Shown: positions 33,201-41,115 of the stretch, one piece after another
Position numbering within the stretch: the stretch's first letter is position 1
How the letters are laid out: the number at the start of each line of letters is the position of its first letter
Assembly: GCA_017632935.1 (NCBI GenBank)
Contig: JAGBQJ010000055.1
Location: 1 to 54,048, forward strand
From: Bacteroidales bacterium
GTDB lineage: Bacteria > Bacteroidota > Bacteroidia > Bacteroidales > F082
DNA: 54,048 bases
Direction: 5' to 3'
The notes under the pieces: model-generated
Database searches by the model: none
The model's input: the letters and a program-made list of their open reading frames with translations, nothing else
What the model was told of the DNA's origin: nothing
Program-made: the position numbers and the translations under genes

Positions 33201-34889
33201 GTGAAGAAGCCCAAGATGACATACGGCCTCGTCCTCTTTGCCCTGCTGATGGTCTTCCTCTTTGTACCCATCATCCAGGAATGGGGCGGCATCTTCCCCG
33301 TGAAACCCTTGAAAGGCGCTTTTGAGCCTACGCCCAAGCCTGAGTTGACTTTCGACAACTACAAGTCCAATACCTATCAAACGCAAATCGAGAAATACGT
33401 CAGCGAACATTTCGGGCTGCGAGAGCCTGTCATCCGTCTCTACAACCAATATGTTTGGTCGGCTTTCAACAAGACCTACTGCCATTTCATCGTGCCAGGG
33501 AAGAAAGGCTATCTTTATTATGCCTTGGCGGTGAACGAGCACTATGGCCTTGAACTGCCTAAGCACTACAAATCGAACGAAGAGGCTATGAAAGATGCTG
33601 ATGTCGAACTGCGGCAAATGAACAAGTTGCGCCACGTGCTGAAAGACTACGGCATTGAATTCCTGGCTTTCATTGCGCCCGACAAGCCTGAAGTCTATCC
33701 CGAATACCTGCCCCGCCGTGACGCCAACGACACCACCATCCATCTGGCCGACTACTTCTCGCGTCGCATGGACGAGACTGGCTTCCCTTACATCAACATG
33801 ACCGACTGGTTTGTGAGCATGAGAGACACCGCCTCGTTCCCGCTCTTCCCCAAGACCGACTCGCACTGGCGTTATGCGGCCATCTACGGCTATGACTCGC
33901 TCTTCCGCTTCATCAACACCTTGGACGGCGAGGCCAAGTTCCCCAACATCCACATTGGGCCGCCTGTAGCCTACGAATCCGACAAGATAGAAGGCGACGA
34001 AGAGACACTCAACCTTATCTTCCGCATCAGAGGCGACAAGACCAAATACAAGTCGGATATCACCGTGGAAGCCGACAGCACCCAACGCAAGCCCAAGGTG
34101 CTGTTCGTCGGCGACTCGTTCATCTGGAGTTTGGGCGAATATATGCCTGCCCGCGAAATCATGGCCGACCGCGAGGTGTGGTTCTACAACAACACTGCCT
34201 ACATCGGCTTCGACAACAAGACCCAGAGTGTGAGAGACATAGACCGCCTCAGTCACATCCTCAACGCCGACTATGTGGTGTTCTACTCAGCGGGACACCA
34301 GTGGTGGGAAGCCACCTACGGCTTCGCCAAGGACGCCCTGCTACAACTCTGCGTCAGCGATAGTCTTTTTGAGGCCGCCGTTGACGACCGCACCAAAAGA
34401 ATGCGCAACTATGAAGGCTATGCCGACATGACCGAAGAAGAGGTGCGCAACAACATGGCCTATATGCTGAGGAACGACCCCGAACTCATTCCCGGCCTCG
34501 ACGGCGAGGAGATGCCTACCATACGCAACACCGAACGCATCAACGAAGCCTTGACCATCAGCCGCATCATGGGCGACAAGGACTGGCTCAACGCGCTCAG
34601 TTTCTATGCTACACAACACGGAATGAGCACCGATGATGCCTTGAGTGAAGAAGCCCATCGCATCGCCCGAGGCGAAACCTCATTGCGTGAGGAAATCGTC
34701 ATCGACACGGCGGCCTATATCCAAATGAAAAAACAGGAAATTATCGATAATTGGCGCAGCAATCCCGACCAGATGCGGAAGATGCAAGAGAAAGCCAACG
34801 GCAGAGGTCTCTCCGTCGAGGAAATGATCGAGAAAGACGCCCAATGGATCATCAACAAGAAAATCGAAGAAGGGAAACTATTCGAATAA
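33201..34889 (+). CDS. AlgJ/AlgX-like SGNH acetyltransferase, paralogue 1
   Basis: 562 residues. One N-terminal membrane anchor (TYGLVLFALLMVFLFVPII), then an AlgJ/AlgX-type SGNH domain (about 60-400). The expected triad is present: Asp220 and His222 in KTDSHWRY, and Ser306 in VGDSFIWS. Such proteins transfer acetyl groups, received from an AlgI-type MBOAT partner, to a polysaccharide in the periplasm. Two copies of a short helical tail motif follow (about 458-490 and 512-560; DWLNALSFYATQHGMS and KANGRGLSVEEMIEKDAQWII). Start at GTG 33201 (MKKPKMTYG) is likely; ATG 33216 is an alternative. The MBOAT gene starts 18 bp downstream. Confidence 0.83.
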   Translation: MKKPKMTYGLVLFALLMVFLFVPIIQEWGGIFPVKPLKGAFEPTPKPELTFDNYKSNTYQTQIEKYVSEHFGLREPVIRLYNQYVWSAFNKTYCHFIVPGKKGYLYYALAVNEHYGLELPKHYKSNEEAMKDADVELRQMNKLRHVLKDYGIEFLAFIAPDKPEVYPEYLPRRDANDTTIHLADYFSRRMDETGFPYINMTDWFVSMRDTASFPLFPKTDSHWRYAAIYGYDSLFRFINTLDGEAKFPNIHIGPPVAYESDKIEGDEETLNLIFRIRGDKTKYKSDITVEADSTQRKPKVLFVGDSFIWSLGEYMPAREIMADREVWFYNNTAYIGFDNKTQSVRDIDRLSHILNADYVVFYSAGHQWWEATYGFAKDALLQLCVSDSLFEAAVDDRTKRMRNYEGYADMTEEEVRNNMAYMLRNDPELIPGLDGEEMPTIRNTERINEALTISRIMGDKDWLNALSFYATQHGMSTDDALSEEAHRIARGETSLREEIVIDTAAYIQMKKQEIIDNWRSNPDQMRKMQEKANGRGLSVEEMIEKDAQWIINKKIEEGKLFE

Positions 34890-34907
34890 TTAGAAAAGAC
34901 AAACAAT

Positions 34908-36377
34908 ATGGTATTCAGCAGCAACATATTCCTACTCTACTTCATGCCAGTCTTCTTCCTCGTGTATTTCATCCTGCCGAGGAAGGTGCGCAACTACTTC
35001 CTCCTGCTCGCCTCATTGGTGTTCTACGCCTGGGGCGCACCCGAGTTCATCATCCACCTCATCGTGTCGGTCATCGCCAATTTCTTCCTAGTGCGATGGA
35101 TGAACAAGACCGAAAAGCCTGGCTTGAAAAAACTGCTCTGCGGCATCTCCATCGCTATCAGCATCGGGTTGCTATTCTACTTCAAGTACGGCAATTTCAC
35201 CATGCAAAACATCAACGCGGTGTTGGGCTGGTGCCATGCTGAACCACTGCAATGGACCAAGATATTGCTGCCCATCGGCATTTCGTTCTTCTCGTTCCAA
35301 AGCGTCACCTACACCTTGGACACCTACCGTAAAGTGAACGAGCCGATGGACAAGTTGAGCGACTACATGCTCTATATCGTCATGTTCCCACAATTGATTG
35401 CAGGTCCCATTGTGCGTTACTGCGATATTGCCGACCAAATTAGAAACCGCGAGTCGCTCTATACGGACCGGCTGCATGGCTTCTATCGCTTCGTCATCGG
35501 TCTGTGCAAGAAAGTGCTGATTGCCGATGTCATCGGTTTCCAAGTCGACCAGATCTTGGGCCCTTCGAACTACGACGTTTTGACTTCCGCCCAACTCGCC
35601 GACATCGCCAACAAAATCGCGACCATCGACTCGACTAGTGCTTGGATCGCCATCTTCGCCTTCACCTTCCAGATCTACTTCGACTTCGCTGGTTACTCTG
35701 ACATGGCCATAGGTTTGGGCCGCATGATGGGCTTCAAGTTCCCAGAAAACTTCGACAACCCATACGTTTCCACTACGATTTCAGAATTTTGGAGACGTTG
35801 GCATCAGACCTTCAGCGTGTTCATCAAGAACTACCTCTATTTCCCCTTGGGCGGCAGCCGCGTGAAGACAGAAGCGAGGAAATACTTCAACCTTTGGTTC
35901 TGCTTCCTCATCAGCGGTTTGTGGCACGGCGCGGCATGGAACTTCGTCGTCTACGGTGCCCTGCAAGGCATCTTCATCTGTGCCGACAAACTCTTCTTAA
36001 AGAAGTTCAACGAAAAGATTGGTCGCATCCCAGCGGTGTTTTTCACCTTCCTCATCATCGTGTTGACGCGCTGCTTCTTCCGCATCGAGCGCATCGACTT
36101 GTCGTGGATGTTCATCAAGCGCCTATTTGCCTTCGACTTCGCTCCGTTCCACTTCGGCGACAACCCGCACCTTTATGTCACCATGATTGTGGCGGCTTTC
36201 TTCTCGTTCTTCACCCTGTCGAAGTTCGGCCTTAAAGTGCAGGACAAAGTCTACTTCACTGAATACAACCGTTGGCAACACATCGTGGCTTTTGTAGTCT
36301 GCATTCTCGCCTTTGTCTTCTGCCTCGGCGCCTTGAACGCCAGCGGCTTCAGTCCGTTCATCTACTTCAGATTCTAA
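34908..36377 (+). CDS. MBOAT family O-acyltransferase (AlgI-like), paralogue 1
   Basis: 489 residues, about eleven to thirteen membrane segments. Signatures of the AlgI/DltB/PatA group are FFSFQSVTYTLDTYR, MFPQLIAGPIVRY, FDFAGYSDMAIGLGRMMGF, and the two active-site histidine regions: His299 in FWRRWHQTFS and His340 in SGLWHGAAWNF. It moves acyl (probably acetyl) groups from a cytoplasmic donor across the inner membrane to the AlgJ-like partner. It starts 18 bp after paralogue 1 of the AlgJ-like proteins and 3 bp before paralogue 2. Both MBOAT proteins begin with the same MVFSSNIFLL, so they arose by duplication. Confidence 0.93.
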   Translation: MVFSSNIFLLYFMPVFFLVYFILPRKVRNYFLLLASLVFYAWGAPEFIIHLIVSVIANFFLVRWMNKTEKPGLKKLLCGISIAISIGLLFYFKYGNFTMQNINAVLGWCHAEPLQWTKILLPIGISFFSFQSVTYTLDTYRKVNEPMDKLSDYMLYIVMFPQLIAGPIVRYCDIADQIRNRESLYTDRLHGFYRFVIGLCKKVLIADVIGFQVDQILGPSNYDVLTSAQLADIANKIATIDSTSAWIAIFAFTFQIYFDFAGYSDMAIGLGRMMGFKFPENFDNPYVSTTISEFWRRWHQTFSVFIKNYLYFPLGGSRVKTEARKYFNLWFCFLISGLWHGAAWNFVVYGALQGIFICADKLFLKKFNEKIGRIPAVFFTFLIIVLTRCFFRIERIDLSWMFIKRLFAFDFAPFHFGDNPHLYVTMIVAAFFSFFTLSKFGLKVQDKVYFTEYNRWQHIVAFVVCILAFVFCLGALNASGFSPFIYFRF

Positions 36378-36380
36378 ACG

Positions 36381-37712
36381 ATGAAAAACAAGGCCTTCCT
36401 CATACAATTCATCCTCCTCATTGCAGCCTGCGTCGGCGTCCTCGTCCAAGGCTTTACCCATTGGGTGCCCTTGACGCTGTCGGGCTTTGTCGGGCAACCT
36501 GAGAAGGTACAACTGAATTGGGAGACCTTTAACGAAGGTAAATACCAAGACTATCTTTCAGCCTACGCCAAACAAAACGGCGGCTTCCGAGAGCCTTGCA
36601 TCAGGGCCTACAACCAATGCCTGTATTCACTCTTCAAGAAAACGACGAACGACAACATCGTCTTTGGCAATAACGGAGAACTCTATCTTGAAATGTACCT
36701 CAACGAGGTGACCGGCAAGACATTCAAAGGCTGCTACGGATCGGAAGGCTACTTTAAAGCCAGGGCTCAACAAGACATCGAAAAGACTTTGGTACTCATC
36801 GACAGCTTGAAGAAGCATAACACGGCTTTCCTTTTTGTGGAAGCGCCTTCCAAAACCTGGGTCTTCCCGGAAAACATGCCACAACGCTACCGCGACTCCA
36901 TCATGTCCTTCTGCGTGCAGGATTATTATACCCAACTCTTTGAAGAAAACGGTATCCCGAACATTGATTTTTTGAGCTATTTCAAGTCGCTGAAAGGCAA
37001 GACGGAGTATCCGCTGTATTCACAATACGGCACGCATTGGGCTGAAAGCACCATCCCCTTCGTGGCCGACTCGATACTGAGAAAGATAGAGAGCCTCATC
37101 GGGCAGGAGATGCCGCACATCGTCTGCCTCGACAACAACCTGCAAACCCGTTATTCCAAACAGGACGGCGAGTTGGAAAAATTAATGAACTTAATGTTCC
37201 CCATCAGGAAACCTGCTTTGCCCCAACCCGTCTTGACCATCAGCGACACTACATTGAGAAAACCTAACCTCCTTGTGATTGCCGACAGCTATTTCGTCCA
37301 GTTGCAGGAATCGGCCTTCGCGGACTGCTTCGACCGCTGCGACTACTGGAAATATAACGACGAAGTCATCACCAAGGACATTGTGTTCAAAGGCAAGGTG
37401 TCGCAATACGAGGAAGCCTACAAGATGATTGATGAAGCCGACCTCATCATGGTCATCAACACGGCGCCTTACGCTTACAACTACATGTTCGGCTTCTACG
37501 AGACGGCGCAGTTCGCCTTCCTTGACCACGACCACCAACGCATGGAAAAGCTCGTCGATGAGACCATAGAACGCATCAAAGGCACGCCTGAATGGTATGA
37601 AAGCGTCAAGAAGCAAGCCGAGGATGAACACCGAGACCTTGACTCGCTGTTGAGAGGTCACGCCCGATACGTCATCTGGATGGACGAAAAACAAAAACAA
37701 GAACAACAATAA
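36381..37712 (+). CDS. AlgJ-like SGNH protein, paralogue 2, with altered triad
   Basis: 443 residues with an N-terminal membrane anchor (FLIQFILLIAACVGVLVQG). It follows the AlgJ/AlgX pattern, REPCIRAYNQCLYSLFKK and VEAPSKTWVFPENMP being shared with its neighbours. The Asp of the DxHW motif is replaced: YGTHWAES has His219 but Gly two residues before it. The nucleophile region reads IADSYFV, with Ser303 retained. It may be inactive, use another acid, or act as a carrier partner. One copy of the C-terminal tail motif is present (WYESVKKQAEDEHRDLDSLL, then HARYVIWMD). Confidence 0.78.
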   Translation: MKNKAFLIQFILLIAACVGVLVQGFTHWVPLTLSGFVGQPEKVQLNWETFNEGKYQDYLSAYAKQNGGFREPCIRAYNQCLYSLFKKTTNDNIVFGNNGELYLEMYLNEVTGKTFKGCYGSEGYFKARAQQDIEKTLVLIDSLKKHNTAFLFVEAPSKTWVFPENMPQRYRDSIMSFCVQDYYTQLFEENGIPNIDFLSYFKSLKGKTEYPLYSQYGTHWAESTIPFVADSILRKIESLIGQEMPHIVCLDNNLQTRYSKQDGELEKLMNLMFPIRKPALPQPVLTISDTTLRKPNLLVIADSYFVQLQESAFADCFDRCDYWKYNDEVITKDIVFKGKVSQYEEAYKMIDEADLIMVINTAPYAYNYMFGFYETAQFAFLDHDHQRMEKLVDETIERIKGTPEWYESVKKQAEDEHRDLDSLLRGHARYVIWMDEKQKQEQQ

Positions 37713-37718
37713 GAACTC

Positions 37719-39149
37719 ATGGTATTCAGCAGCAACATATTCCTCTTGTTTTTCCTGCCAATCTTCCTGTTGGCCTACTTCGTCACGCCCCAACGGTTCC
37801 GCAACTACACCCTGCTGCTCGCCTCCTTGGTGTTTTACGCCTTCGGTGCCCCTGACTTTATATTGCTGCTCATTGGAGAATGTATCGTCAACTATTTCTT
37901 GGTCAAGGCGATGTATCGTTGTACAGACGGTGCACGCACCGTCTCTACCACAAAGAAAAAACTCTTGTGTGCCCTATCCATCATCATGGCTTTGGGGTTG
38001 TTGCTCTATTTCAAATATGCCAACTTCTTTGTCGACAATCTCAACGCCCTGTTAGGTTGGATGCATCATGTGCCTGTGAAATGGCGCGAGGTGGCTCTGC
38101 CCATCGGCATCTCGTTCTTCACCTTCCAAAGCATCACCTACACCATCGATGTGTATCGCGGCACCACGCAACCCAGCCGTAGCTTGACCGATTACGTGCT
38201 GTATATCATGATGTTCCCGCAGCTCATCGCTGGTCCCATCGTGAGATACAACAGCGTGGCCGCACAAATCATCAGTCGGCAGTCGACGATGGAAGACCGC
38301 ATGACAGGGTTCTACCGTTTCGTCATCGGCTTGGCTAAAAAGGTACTGATTGCCAACACTTTGGCACAAGTCGCCGACCAAGCCTTTGGCATGGGTAGCG
38401 GCCTCTCAACAGGTGCGGCATGGATAGGCATGTTGTCTTACACCTTCCAGATTTATTTCGACTTCTCAGGTTACAGCGACATGGCCATCGGCTTGGGCCG
38501 AATGATGGGTTTCAGCTTCCCCGAGAACTTCATGAATCCCTACACCAGCCGCAGTATCACCGAGTTTTGGCGCCGTTGGCACATGACCCTCGGCACCTTC
38601 ATGAAGGAATACCTTTACATCCCTTTGGGAGGCAACCGCAAAGGCGCGGCACGTACCTACCTCAACCTTGTCATCGTCTTTCTCTGCTCGGGTTTCTGGC
38701 ATGGTGCCGCATGGACCTTCGTGCTTTGGGGTGCTTTCCATGGACTCTTCCAGATCTTCGACCGCATAGGCATGGCCAAGGTATTGGACAAGATGGGCAA
38801 GCTGCCCTCCATGCTATTGACCTTCTTTGTGGTCAATCTGGGCTGGGTGCTGTTTCGTGCCGATGGGGTGCAACAGGCTGGAGCATTCTACCAAGCCTTG
38901 TTCTCCTTCAAAGGCGGGGCTGCGCTTGCTTTGGATGCCCGTTTCTGGACCGTGTTCGCCTTAGCCGTCGTGTTCTCCTTCATCACCTTGCTGAAAGGCG
39001 GACAGAAGCTGCAAGACCGCATCTTTGCCGAGACTTATACTATTAGTCGCAGCTGGGTGATGTTTGCCGTAACCGCCCTGTTGTTTATCCTTTCCGTCGG
39101 CTCGCTGATGGTGTCCGACTTCAACCCGTTCATCTATTTCCGATTCTGA
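37719..39149 (+). CDS. MBOAT family O-acyltransferase (AlgI-like), paralogue 2
   Basis: 476 residues, polytopic. FFTFQSITYTIDVYRG, MFPQLIAGPIVRYN, FDFSGYSDMAIGLGRMMGF, His288 in FWRRWHMTLG and His328 in SGFWHGAAWTF match paralogue 1 at all key sites. Residues 68-77 (CTDGARTVST) are encoded exactly by a family A palindrome, codon for codon; paralogue 1 has six fewer residues in the same loop between membrane segments, so this is an insertion. Gap to the next gene is 4 bp. Probable role: acetyl transfer across the inner membrane to one of the AlgJ-like partners. Confidence 0.92.
   Translation: MVFSSNIFLLFFLPIFLLAYFVTPQRFRNYTLLLASLVFYAFGAPDFILLLIGECIVNYFLVKAMYRCTDGARTVSTTKKKLLCALSIIMALGLLLYFKYANFFVDNLNALLGWMHHVPVKWREVALPIGISFFTFQSITYTIDVYRGTTQPSRSLTDYVLYIMMFPQLIAGPIVRYNSVAAQIISRQSTMEDRMTGFYRFVIGLAKKVLIANTLAQVADQAFGMGSGLSTGAAWIGMLSYTFQIYFDFSGYSDMAIGLGRMMGFSFPENFMNPYTSRSITEFWRRWHMTLGTFMKEYLYIPLGGNRKGAARTYLNLVIVFLCSGFWHGAAWTFVLWGAFHGLFQIFDRIGMAKVLDKMGKLPSMLLTFFVVNLGWVLFRADGVQQAGAFYQALFSFKGGAALALDARFWTVFALAVVFSFITLLKGGQKLQDRIFAETYTISRSWVMFAVTALLFILSVGSLMVSDFNPFIYFRF
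37920..37949. repeat. 30-bp palindrome family A, copy 7 (core GTGCACGCAC)
   Basis: TGTACAGACG/CGTCTCTACC arms. In frame with, and codon-aligned to, the second MBOAT gene (ten codons). Confidence 0.85.
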
Positions 39150-39153
39150 CGCA

Positions 39154-41115
39154 ATGAAAAAGAAAACAATATACGACATAGTGCTTTTCGCCCTGCTGGG
39201 CATCTTGGCCTTCTTGCCGATGGCGCAGGAGCATCTGCACCTTTTCGACTTGAAGCATCTGGTCGGCGTGATGGTCGAAGCCAAAAAGCCAGAGCTGACC
39301 AAAGAAAGCTATGTCTCATGCCAATACCAGCAACAGATGGAAGCCTATGCCGCACAAAACTTCGGTTTCCACGAGAGCATCATCCGCCTTTACAACCAAT
39401 ACCTTTACGACTTCTATCGCAAGACCTATAACGAGGAGATTGTCCCAGGCAGAGACGGCTGGTTTTACTATCAGCAGAACGTGAACGACTACTATGGCAC
39501 GGAGATGTACCGCTGGCAGTCCACCGTCGAAGAAGCCAAGGCGACCTACGACCGCGAGGCTCGCCTGATGTGGAAGCTGAGAGGCGTGCTCCACGACTAC
39601 GACAAAGAGTTCCTTGTGTTCATGGCACCCGAGAAGGGTTTCCTCTATCCCGAGCATCTGCCCAAACGGCAAATCGACACCACCACCATCAATGCGAGGC
39701 TGTATTATTCCAAAAAGTTCGATGAGTACGACTTCCCTTACATCGAGATGACGAAATGGTTCCAAGGCATCAAGGAAGCCGACACAGTGCCTTATATCCT
39801 CATTCCCCAGTCGGGAGCACACTGGAGCTTCTCATCGGTCATCGCCGCCGACTCGCTGTTCCGTTTCATGGGCAGCCTGAAAAACGAGAAACTGGGCACC
39901 TTGAAAGTCGGACCGCTGCGAGAAAGCTCGGAGCAGACTAAGAACGGCGACTACGACCTCGAAAACACCTTGAACCTCTGGCGCACCGTGTCGCACAAAG
40001 GAGAAAAACTACTGGATGCCGAGGTGACTGTCATATCTGACTCAACCACGGTCAAGCCCAATGTGCTGTTTATCGGCAACTCCTACCTGTTCCGCATGAA
40101 CTATTTCGTCCCGTTCGAGGATATGTTTTCCTATTCCGACTATTGGTTTTACAACTCCACCGCCTATTACGGCAAAGACTATGCACTCAAGAAAAGCGTT
40201 GGTGAAATTGACTTCCTGCAACGGCTCATGGATGCCGACTATGTGGTTTGGTTTACCACAGGCAACCAGATGTATAAGGTCAGCTATGGCTTTGTGGAAC
40301 GGGCTTTGATGACTCTGTGCCTCAGCGATGACCGCGTCAATGGTGTCCGCGAACAACTGATGGATAGCCTGCGTTGCGACAGCGCCTTCATGTCGACCAT
40401 CGACACCCTCACCGAGCCAAAAGACCTTGAGTTCAGAAGACAGCTGTGGCAACAATCGAACATCATCATCAATCGCAACCCCGAATACTATTTCCCCGAG
40501 CTGGCTGGCGACAGCATCCCCACGATCAGAAACCCGAAAATACCTGAGTGTTTGATTATTAAAGACATCAAAAAAGATGCGGACTGGATAATCAACCTGC
40601 AATGCCAAACCATCATCCGCAATGCCTCCTTGGACAACATACTGAAGATGGAAGCGCAAAACGTTCTCAACGGCAGGCCGCTGATGCGCGATGAACACGA
40701 TGTGGTCTCCAAAGAAAACTATGTGAACAGCCTTGTAGCCGAAATGAAGCAGGAACTGATGCAAAAACCAGCTTCCGTCCAGTCCATCAAGGACAAGGCT
40801 GCTGCAAAAGGCCGAACCTTCGAAGAACAGCTTGAGGGCGATGCCCGTTGGGTGATCAACGACAAAATCAACAGGGGCGTGATTGACTTGAGCAGCTTTG
40901 CAGAAGAAGAACAGAAGAGAAACCTCCAAAAGACCATCGACGAATGGGTGCGCGACATGGAACAGGAACTGCTCGGAAAGCCGGCTTCAGTGCAGTCCAT
41001 CAAGGAGAAAGCCGCTGCTAAAGGCAGAACCTTTGAAGAACAACTCCATGCCGATGCCCAATGGATCATCAACGACAAAATCAGCCGAGGTGTAATCAGC
41101 GTGGAGAATCCTTAA
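39154..41115 (+). CDS. AlgJ-like SGNH protein, paralogue 3, with altered triad and long repeat tail
   Basis: 653 residues, the longest of the three. Membrane anchor IVLFALLGILAFLPMAQEH, then an AlgJ/AlgX-like domain with FHESIIRLYNQYLYDFYRKT and MAPEKGFLYPEHLPKR. The DxHW motif reads SGAHWSFS: His223 is kept and Gly replaces the Asp. The nucleophile block is FIGNSYLF with Ser310, in place of GDSF. The C-terminus has a degenerate copy (about 470-510) and two near-identical copies (about 540-580 and 604-645) of the helical tail motif; 34 of 40 residues match between the last two. Its partner is presumably the MBOAT gene 4 bp upstream. Confidence 0.78.
   Translation: MKKKTIYDIVLFALLGILAFLPMAQEHLHLFDLKHLVGVMVEAKKPELTKESYVSCQYQQQMEAYAAQNFGFHESIIRLYNQYLYDFYRKTYNEEIVPGRDGWFYYQQNVNDYYGTEMYRWQSTVEEAKATYDREARLMWKLRGVLHDYDKEFLVFMAPEKGFLYPEHLPKRQIDTTTINARLYYSKKFDEYDFPYIEMTKWFQGIKEADTVPYILIPQSGAHWSFSSVIAADSLFRFMGSLKNEKLGTLKVGPLRESSEQTKNGDYDLENTLNLWRTVSHKGEKLLDAEVTVISDSTTVKPNVLFIGNSYLFRMNYFVPFEDMFSYSDYWFYNSTAYYGKDYALKKSVGEIDFLQRLMDADYVVWFTTGNQMYKVSYGFVERALMTLCLSDDRVNGVREQLMDSLRCDSAFMSTIDTLTEPKDLEFRRQLWQQSNIIINRNPEYYFPELAGDSIPTIRNPKIPECLIIKDIKKDADWIINLQCQTIIRNASLDNILKMEAQNVLNGRPLMRDEHDVVSKENYVNSLVAEMKQELMQKPASVQSIKDKAAAKGRTFEEQLEGDARWVINDKINRGVIDLSSFAEEEQKRNLQKTIDEWVRDMEQELLGKPASVQSIKEKAAAKGRTFEEQLHADAQWIINDKISRGVISVENP

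Noticed and set aside
33168-34256. A 362-codon open frame antisense to the first AlgJ-like gene
   Set aside because: No motif, and it would end upstream of the operon promoter; the forward gene has clear catalytic motifs.
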